From: Xanthobacteraceae bacterium
GTDB lineage: Bacteria > Pseudomonadota > Alphaproteobacteria > Rhizobiales > Xanthobacteraceae
Direction of reading: 5' to 3'
DNA length: 12,906 nt
NCBI GenBank assembly: GCA_030043175.1
Contig: JASHYD010001318.1
Location: 1 to 12,906, forward strand
The translations under genes were made by a program, and so were the position numbers. Position 1 is the stretch's first letter; every line of letters starts with the position of its first letter. The notes beneath the pieces were generated by a model. It made no database searches. It was not told the origin of the DNA and saw only the letters and a list, made by a program, of their open reading frames with translations. Below are positions 7,474 through 12,906 of the stretch, one piece after another.

Positions 7474-10406
7474 CGCAGCAGGCCCGCACATATTGGCGCA
7501 GTCTCCAAGAACTGGCCGAGGACCCGGCGTTTGCGACGATTGTCGAGCGAGAGGTACCGCGATTTCGCGATATCCTCAGTGCACTCGACCGGCGGCGTTT
7601 CCTCGAGCTCATGGCGGCGTCGATGGCGCTCGGCGGGCTTTCGGGGTGCGGGCCAGAACCGAACCCGCGCCAACTCCTTCCCTATGTGGAGGAGCCCGAA
7701 AACGTCATTCCGGGGCGGAACCGCTACTATGCCACGGCGATCACTCAGGAGGGCTACGCCACCGGCGTTCTGATCGCGCACCAGATGGCGCGGCCGATCA
7801 AGGTCGAAGGCAACCCGGACCACCCGGCGAGCCTTGGCGGAGCCAGCGCGATAATGCAGGCAAGCATTCTCCAGCTCTACGATCCACGCCGCGCGCAGTC
7901 CATCATCGGTCGTGGAAACATCACCACATGGGAAAGTTTCGCCAGCGCGATCCACGATCGCCGCGCAGCCTTGATGGCGAGGCAGGGCGACGGCCTGCGC
8001 ATTCTGACCGGCGCAGTCAGCTCGCCCTCGCTTACGGCGCAGCTCGCGACACTGCAGCAGCAGTTTCCCGAGATGCGCTGGCATCAATGGGAGCCACTTC
8101 ATCGCGACAATGAGTACGCCTCGGCCATCAGCAGCTTCGGACAACCCGTCGAAAGGATATTCGACCTCGGCAACGCCGACGCAATCTTCGCAATTGAGAG
8201 CGATCTCATTTCGGCGACACCTGGCTGGTTAGCATATGCCCGCAATTTTGCGGCAGCGCGGCGGCCGACGGAGACGGGCGGCACGATGAGTCGCGTCTAT
8301 GCCATCGAAAGCGCCCCCACTCTGCTTGGCGCCAAAGCGGACCACCGCCTCGCCATGCGGCCGGCCGAAATCGTCGCGTCCTTGCGTGAGCTGGCAGCGT
8401 TGCTCGGAGCGGGACCGCAGGAATGGGGTCAGCAAACTGAAAATAACGTCGCTTCTGCCTGGTTGCGAGCCGCGGCGGATGATCTGGTCCAGCACAAAGG
8501 CAGAGCGCTCGTGCACGCCGGACGCGAGCAGCCGGTTGAGGTCCACGTCTTGACCGACGCGATCAATGCTGCAGTTGGCGCGTTCGGGAATACCGTGCGA
8601 CTGATCGCTCCGGTCACTGCTCCGGGTGGTTCAAAACGTGAGTCGCTTTCCACACTCGCCGAAGACATGGCGTCCGGAAAAGTAGATACGCTGCTCATTC
8701 TTGGTTCAAATCCGGTTTATGACGCCCCTGCAGACTTGGATTTTGCCGCGCGACTACTTCGTGTGCCGTTCTCGGCCGCCCTTTCGCTTTACGACGACGA
8801 AACTGCAACCGCCTGCAGTTGGCGCATTCCCGCCACGCATGAGTATGAAACATGGGGTGACGCACGCGCTTTCGATGGCACGATAACAATCCAGCAACCA
8901 CAAACGCGCCCGCTTTATGGCGGGCATTCACCCCAACAGGTTTTGGCGATCCTGCTTGGCCAATTGACGCCCGATGACTATGCGCCATTGCGCGACTATT
9001 GGCGACAACGGTCGCAGCAGGAGGGCAAAGGAGATTATGAGACTTTTTGGCACGACGCACTTCGCGTCGGCGTCGTCCCTGATACGGCAGCATCCGCCAT
9101 ATCACTGACGCCGCGTGCTGGAGTTGCTGCTCAGACGCCCCCAACCGCGGCCGGGAGCGACGGCAATCTCCAGGTCTTGTTCCGGCCTGACGAGGGAACC
9201 TGGGACGGACGCTACGCCGACAATCCTTGGCTGCTGGAGATGGCGCGTCCACTTACGCGTTTGACCTGGGACAATGCCGCGCTTGTCGCGCCGAGTACAG
9301 CGAAGCGGCTCGGCCTCGACACGCATGACGTCGCCGAGATCTCCGTCGGGCACAAGAAGCTCAAGGCGCCGGTGTTCGTGCTGCCGGGCCAAGCGCCCGA
9401 TTGTATCACCCTGCCGCTGGGCTGGGGTCGTGCTGCCGGGGGGCTCGGCGTTGGCGTCGGTTTCGACGCCTATCGCTTGCGCCACGCGGGGCATCCCTGG
9501 ATCGCCGAGATTGTGTCGATCACCAAGACGACGGACCGCTACCGGCTGGCGACAACCCAGGCCCAGGATCGCGTGCTCGGGCGCGACCTCGTACGTGAAG
9601 CGAATCTCGAGCAGCTCAACAGCAAGCCAGAAACAGTGGTCAACAAGGGCAAACCGGAGTCGCTTTACCCAGGATTCCAATACCCCGACCGCGCTTGGGG
9701 AATGGCGATTGATCTTAACTCCTGCATCGGCTGCCAAGCCTGCGCGATCGCCTGCCAAGCGGAAAATAATGTGCCCGTGGTCGGCAAGGATCAGGTTCTC
9801 GCCGGGCGCATCATGCACTGGCTGCGGATCGATCGCTACTATTCGGGGCCCGCAGACGCGCCCGATACGGCGTTCGAGCCGATGCCCTGCATGCATTGTG
9901 AGAATGCGCCATGCGAGGTGGTCTGTCCCGTGCACGCCACGGTCCACGATCACGAAGGCGTGAATCTGATGATCTACAATCGCTGCGTCGGCACGCGGTT
10001 TTGTTCAAACAACTGCCCCTACAAGGTGCGCCGGTTCAATTTCTACGGCTACGCCCCCGCCAATGACCGACCGCAGGAATCATGGAATCCGCAAGTGACG
10101 GTGCGCAACCGCGGCGTCATGGAAAAATGCACGTACTGCCTTCAGCGGATTCGGACAACGCAGATCGCCGCGGCGAGGGAGGATCGAAAACTTCGCGACG
10201 GCGAGGTGGTCACGGCGTGCCAGCAGAGTTGCCCGACGCAAGCGATCATTTTCGGCGACCGAAACGATCCGCAAAGCGCAGTGGCCAAACGCAAAGCGAC
10301 GCCCATCGACTACGTGCTGCTGGAGGAACTGAACACGTCGCCTCGCACCAGCTACGGCGCGCTCATCCACAACCCCAACCCCGCCATCAAGGGCGAGCGG
10401 TCATAA
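7470..10406 (+). CDS. actB: ActB, molybdopterin-oxidoreductase-like / iron-sulfur fusion subunit of Alternative Complex III
   Basis: A 978-residue two-part protein. Residues 41-60 hold RRRFLEL, a hydrophobic stretch and LSGC, which resembles a twin-arginine export signal ending in a lipobox with Cys60. Residues about 70-720 resemble the catalytic chain of molybdopterin oxidoreductases, but in this family that part is known to hold no cofactor; I see no N-terminal FeS Cys set. Residues about 735-935 are an FeS domain with four clusters. Cys groups are CIGCQACAIAC from 752, CMHCENAPCEVVC from 807, CVGTRFCSNNC from 839, CTYC from 887, and CQQSC at 917-921. The third group has Thr where the second Cys would be, as expected for the [3Fe-4S] cluster known in ActB. 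The clusters relay electrons between ActC and ActA. The start overlaps the actA stop (ATGA), and actC follows after 17 bases. Length and domain order are typical. Confidence 0.95.
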   Translation: MTQQARTYWRSLQELAEDPAFATIVEREVPRFRDILSALDRRRFLELMAASMALGGLSGCGPEPNPRQLLPYVEEPENVIPGRNRYYATAITQEGYATGVLIAHQMARPIKVEGNPDHPASLGGASAIMQASILQLYDPRRAQSIIGRGNITTWESFASAIHDRRAALMARQGDGLRILTGAVSSPSLTAQLATLQQQFPEMRWHQWEPLHRDNEYASAISSFGQPVERIFDLGNADAIFAIESDLISATPGWLAYARNFAAARRPTETGGTMSRVYAIESAPTLLGAKADHRLAMRPAEIVASLRELAALLGAGPQEWGQQTENNVASAWLRAAADDLVQHKGRALVHAGREQPVEVHVLTDAINAAVGAFGNTVRLIAPVTAPGGSKRESLSTLAEDMASGKVDTLLILGSNPVYDAPADLDFAARLLRVPFSAALSLYDDETATACSWRIPATHEYETWGDARAFDGTITIQQPQTRPLYGGHSPQQVLAILLGQLTPDDYAPLRDYWRQRSQQEGKGDYETFWHDALRVGVVPDTAASAISLTPRAGVAAQTPPTAAGSDGNLQVLFRPDEGTWDGRYADNPWLLEMARPLTRLTWDNAALVAPSTAKRLGLDTHDVAEISVGHKKLKAPVFVLPGQAPDCITLPLGWGRAAGGLGVGVGFDAYRLRHAGHPWIAEIVSITKTTDRYRLATTQAQDRVLGRDLVREANLEQLNSKPETVVNKGKPESLYPGFQYPDRAWGMAIDLNSCIGCQACAIACQAENNVPVVGKDQVLAGRIMHWLRIDRYYSGPADAPDTAFEPMPCMHCENAPCEVVCPVHATVHDHEGVNLMIYNRCVGTRFCSNNCPYKVRRFNFYGYAPANDRPQESWNPQVTVRNRGVMEKCTYCLQRIRTTQIAAAREDRKLRDGEVVTACQQSCPTQAIIFGDRNDPQSAVAKRKATPIDYVLLEELNTSPRTSYGALIHNPNPAIKGERS

Positions 10407-10423
10407 CGTCCACGGATCAACTC

Positions 10424-11791
10424 ATGGCGATGACGGTGACGAGCGAATTGACAGCTGACGCGCCGGTAGTCGCGCCTGATGTCACATTGGCGTCGCTCAG
10501 CGAGCAGGTGAGCAGCCGCGTGCTGACCGATCGGGCACCGCGGTGGTGGTGGGTCGGCTTCGGGTTCTCCTTCACGCTGTTCACGCTGCTCGTCATTCAG
10601 ATGGCATGGCTTTTTATCGTTGGCATCGGCGTGTGGGGAGTGGAGATACCGGTCGCGTGGGGGCTTGCGATATCCGAATACGTCTGGTGGATCGCCCTGG
10701 CCAGCGGCGGAACCATCATATCCGCGCTGTTCTTCCTGACGCGATCGCCGTGGCGTTCGGCGACCAACCGCATTGCCGAAAGCATGCTGCTGTCGGCCGC
10801 CCCGTGCGCGGGCGTGATGCCCATCATGCATCTCGGGCGGCCGGGCCTGTTCTATTGGCTGTTCCCGTATTCCACCGTAATGGGTGTTTGGCCCCAGGTG
10901 CGCAGCCCGTTGTGGTGGGATTTCATTTGCCTGCTGTGCTACATCCTGATGTCGATGATGTATTACTACGCCGGTATCCTGCCGGATCTCGCGACCGTCC
11001 GCGATCTTGCGCGGACGAGGTTCAAGCAGATCTTTTACGGGGTTCTGGCCCTCGGGTGGCGCGGCTCATCGGCGGAATGGCAGAACCAGCGCGTGGTTTA
11101 TGCAATCATGTCTGCGATCATGACGCCGATGGTCATCTCGGTGCACAGCGTCGTAGGCCTCGACTTTGCGGGAGGACTCACACCCGGTTGGCACGATACG
11201 CAATTCCCGCCCTATTTCTTCTTCGGCGCCGTGATCTCTGGCACCGCGGTGATCATAATGCTCACCATTCTGGTGCGTTGGGGTTACCGCCTTCAGGCCG
11301 TCCTTACCGAATATCATTTCAATGCGATGGCGAAGGTCATGCTGGTCGGCAGCGTGATGCTTGCCTATGCCTATGTCTGGGAAGCGTTCGGCCCGCTCTA
11401 TGGGAGCGATGTGGCGGAAAAAACCGAGTTCTTCCAGCGGGCATTCGGCTTCACTGCTCCGGCGTTCTGGTCTGAAAAGATCCTCACGGTCGTCATCCCG
11501 CAGTTGCTGTGGTTTCCCGCCGTCCGCCGGAACCAATTTCTACTCTTCATGATTTCAGGCGGGATCATCGTGGGCATGTGGCAAGAACGATTTGTTTTCA
11601 CGACAGCCAGCCTCGAACATAACTACATGCCCTCATATTGGGGCTATTACTATCCGACTTTCTGGGACTGGGCGTGTCTCGCCGGCACGATTGGGCTGTT
11701 TTTGACGCTGTTCTTTCTGTTTTTGCGATTTGCACCAATTGTCTCCCTTGGCGAAATGCGTGAGGTCATCGAAGAAGAACGATCGAAATGA
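10424..11791 (+). CDS. actC: ActC, NrfD-like quinol-binding membrane subunit of Alternative Complex III
   Basis: A 455-residue polytopic membrane protein of the NrfD/PsrC family. About ten hydrophobic segments can be seen, among them residues 43-70, 77-105, 120-137, 163-184, 227-247, 264-284, 303-320, 352-366, 370-386 and 413-437. Conserved-looking family blocks include HLGRPGLFYWLFPY (136-149), SVHSVVGLDFAGG (239-251), GWHDTQFPPYF (255-265) and HNYMPSYWGYYYP (399-411). In this family such residues line the quinol pocket facing the ActB FeS domain. ATG 10424 is chosen for the GGA seven bases upstream; ATG 10430, two codons later, is equally possible. The stop overlaps actD (ATGA). It is the membrane entry point for quinol electrons; whether it moves protons has been debated for the family. 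Confidence 0.94.
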   Translation: MAMTVTSELTADAPVVAPDVTLASLSEQVSSRVLTDRAPRWWWVGFGFSFTLFTLLVIQMAWLFIVGIGVWGVEIPVAWGLAISEYVWWIALASGGTIISALFFLTRSPWRSATNRIAESMLLSAAPCAGVMPIMHLGRPGLFYWLFPYSTVMGVWPQVRSPLWWDFICLLCYILMSMMYYYAGILPDLATVRDLARTRFKQIFYGVLALGWRGSSAEWQNQRVVYAIMSAIMTPMVISVHSVVGLDFAGGLTPGWHDTQFPPYFFFGAVISGTAVIIMLTILVRWGYRLQAVLTEYHFNAMAKVMLVGSVMLAYAYVWEAFGPLYGSDVAEKTEFFQRAFGFTAPAFWSEKILTVVIPQLLWFPAVRRNQFLLFMISGGIIVGMWQERFVFTTASLEHNYMPSYWGYYYPTFWDWACLAGTIGLFLTLFFLFLRFAPIVSLGEMREVIEEERSK

Positions 11792-12321
11792 AAGATCTGT
11801 TCGGCATGATTGCGATGTTCGACACGCCAGATGCCGCCAAGAACGCGGCCGCATACCTGCGGCAGGCGGGTTTTCGGACATTCGAAGCCTATACGCCGTA
11901 TGCGGTCGAAGGGTTGGGCGAGATAATTCATCCCGGACGCAGAACGTTCTTGCCCCTTATGATGTTCATCGGGGCGATATTGGGCGCGGTGTGGGGATAC
12001 TGGATCCAGTACTGGGATGAAGCATTGAATTATCCGCTCAATGTCGGTGGCCGCCCGTATAACAGCTGGCCGGCTTTCACCGTGGGAACGTTCGAGTTCA
12101 TGCTGTTGGTCGCGGTTGCAGCGGGCTTTTTCGGATTACTGGCGGCATCACGCCTTCCCAAGCTCTATCACCCAATATTCGAGTCCAAAGTTTTTGAACG
12201 GGCCTCGCGCGATCGGTTTCTCCTCTGTGTTGAAGCCAGCGACCCGAGCTTCGATGTGGCCGTGACCCGGGCCGCATTTGAGCGACTCGGTGCGGAACGA
12301 ATCGAGGAGGTGCGCTCGTGA
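11788..12321 (+). CDS. actD: ActD, DUF3341 membrane subunit of Alternative Complex III
   Basis: A 177-residue protein of the DUF3341 type, the usual partner between actC and actE. It has a short soluble N-terminal domain (MIAMFDTPDAAKNAAAYLRQ, a ferredoxin-fold-like helix pattern) and two membrane helices at about 54-74 (PLMMFIGAILGAVWGYWIQY) and 97-121. A C-terminal cytoplasmic part follows (LPKLYHPIFES, then RFLLCVEASDPSFD). It binds no cofactor; in known structures it is a peripheral membrane subunit of the complex. The start overlaps the actC stop (ATGA) and the stop overlaps actE (GTGA), with a GAAGAAG purine tract ahead of the start. Length is typical. Confidence 0.93.
   Translation: MKDLFGMIAMFDTPDAAKNAAAYLRQAGFRTFEAYTPYAVEGLGEIIHPGRRTFLPLMMFIGAILGAVWGYWIQYWDEALNYPLNVGGRPYNSWPAFTVGTFEFMLLVAVAAGFFGLLAASRLPKLYHPIFESKVFERASRDRFLLCVEASDPSFDVAVTRAAFERLGAERIEEVRS
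12305..12311 (+). promoter_or_regulatory. Strong ribosome binding site for actE
   Basis: AGGAGGT lies inside the end of actD, six bases before the GTG start of actE. It is the best ribosome site in the operon. It settles the GTG as the start and suggests that actE can be translated well despite its non-ATG codon. Confidence 0.8.
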
Positions 12322-12833
12322 GGCCGAGTTCGGGCATCCCGCTCGCGTGCCTGACGATTGCCTTAGCGGCGTGTGACAACATGGCCAATCAGCCAAAGCT
12401 CAATCCCTACGAGCTGCCGTATGGCTCGGATGTCCACTGGCCAGTCAAGCCGCCACCCAATACAGTTGCCCGCGACGAGCCTTTGCAACCGCCGTCTGCT
12501 CCCCCCGTGACTATGGCCCTCCTCGAACGCGGGAGACAGCGCTTCGACATCAATTGCGCCCCGTGTCACAGCCGGGTTGGCGACGGCAACGGAATAGTCG
12601 TACAGCGCGGTTTCCCACGCCCACCCTCATATGACAAAGAGAGTCTTCGCACCGCGTCCAGTCAGCACTTTTACGATGTGATCACGCGCGGCCACGGAGT
12701 GATGTTCGCCTACGCGGATCGGGTCGAACCCGCAGACCGGTGGGCGATCGTTGCCTATATCCGTGCGCTGCAGGCGAGCGCCGATACAACGCTCGCCGAC
12801 GTGCCCGCGGGCGAGCGGGGCGCACTGCAATGA
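12318..12833 (+). CDS. actE: ActE, monohaem cytochrome c lipoprotein of Alternative Complex III
   Basis: A 171-residue protein starting with GTG. Residues 1-19 are a lipoprotein signal (PLACLTIALAAC) with lipobox LAAC and Cys19 as the expected acylated residue, so it is held on the periplasmic face of the membrane by lipid. A Pro-rich linker follows (to about 65), then a cytochrome c fold: CAPCH at 80-84 binds one haem c, GDGNG follows at 88-92, Met129 in HGVMFAYADRV is the likely second haem ligand, and the last helix is RWAIVAYIRALQ. One haem matches ActE of other complexes. It can receive electrons from ActA and pass them to a soluble cytochrome or an oxidase. It overlaps actD and the next gene by four bases on each side. 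Confidence 0.93.
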   Translation: MRPSSGIPLACLTIALAACDNMANQPKLNPYELPYGSDVHWPVKPPPNTVARDEPLQPPSAPPVTMALLERGRQRFDINCAPCHSRVGDGNGIVVQRGFPRPPSYDKESLRTASSQHFYDVITRGHGVMFAYADRVEPADRWAIVAYIRALQASADTTLADVPAGERGALQ

Positions 12834-12906
12834 GACGCAACGCAAACTGGCTCGAATTGATCACCGCGGCGCTCTGCCTGCTGGGAGTCATCGGTTGCGT
12901 GATCGC
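12830..12906 (+). CDS. actF: Start of probable ActF, second NrfD-like subunit (cut by the window edge)
   Basis: Only 25 codons are present. The start ATG overlaps the actE stop (ATGA). The sequence reads MRRNANWLELITAALCLLGV and goes on hydrophobic to the edge, as expected for the positive N-terminus and first helix of a polytopic membrane protein. In known act operons actF, a homologue of actC, follows actE. The identity is therefore inferred from position plus a short hydrophobic start; the sequence itself is too short to prove it. Confidence 0.65.
   Translation, partial: MRRNANWLELITAALCLLGVIGCVI

Noticed and set aside
7338..8144. 268-residue minus-strand frame
   Set aside because: Antisense shadow of actA and actB; the cofactor motifs are on the plus strand.
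9102..9953. 283-residue minus-strand frame inside actB
   Set aside because: Antisense shadow; high GC keeps the opposite frame open.
7470..10406. Reading actB as a catalytic molybdenum enzyme (polysulfide or nitrate reductase type)
   Set aside because: The fused FeS domain, the neighbours actA and actC-E, and the lack of an N-terminal cluster motif identify it as the cofactor-free ActB type.
1..12906. CRISPR array, tRNA, rRNA or riboswitch
   Set aside because: No regularly spaced direct repeats, no tRNA-like arm and loop pattern, and no familiar riboswitch or rRNA sequence was seen.

Overview
The window looks like a chromosomal piece of an alphaproteobacterium of the Rhizobiales (Hyphomicrobiales), probably near Bradyrhizobiaceae. 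This rests on the high-GC codon use, a small helical protein of a type common in rhizobial genomes, and a decayed transposase of a type I know from Bradyrhizobium-like genomes. The assignment is by pattern memory; no database was searched.

The left half (1-6822) is loosely packed. It holds a 66-residue HWR-type small protein (460-660, +), an orphan seven-helix membrane protein (1105-1833, -), and a periplasmic ChaN/Tiki-type protein with a C-terminal PDZ domain (2304-3647, +). These are followed by about 1.1 kb of mostly empty sequence with one doubtful small ORF (3858-4058, -), then a transposase pseudogene (4766-6290, -). The pseudogene is broken by at least four frame changes, one of them a perfect 19-bp tandem duplication, and it lacks its C-terminal end.

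The right half (6823-12906) is a dense operon for Alternative Complex III, the quinol:cytochrome c / quinol:high-potential-acceptor oxidoreductase that replaces the bc1 complex. The order is canonical: actA (membrane-anchored pentahaem cytochrome c), actB (molybdopterin-oxidoreductase-like domain fused to an FeS domain), actC (NrfD-like quinol-binding membrane subunit), actD (DUF3341, two helices), actE (monohaem cytochrome c lipoprotein) and the first 77 bases of the next gene, most likely actF. Four of the five junctions are 4-base ATGA or GTGA stop/start overlaps, so the subunits are probably made by coupled translation. Electrons would enter from quinol at ActC/ActF, pass through the ActB FeS clusters and the ActA haems, and leave through ActE or directly to a terminal oxidase. 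Oxidase genes often follow this operon and would lie beyond the right edge.

I found no convincing undescribed system. The less ordinary items are the ChaN-PDZ fusion, the orphan seven-helix protein, and the readable decay history of the transposase next to the respiratory operon.
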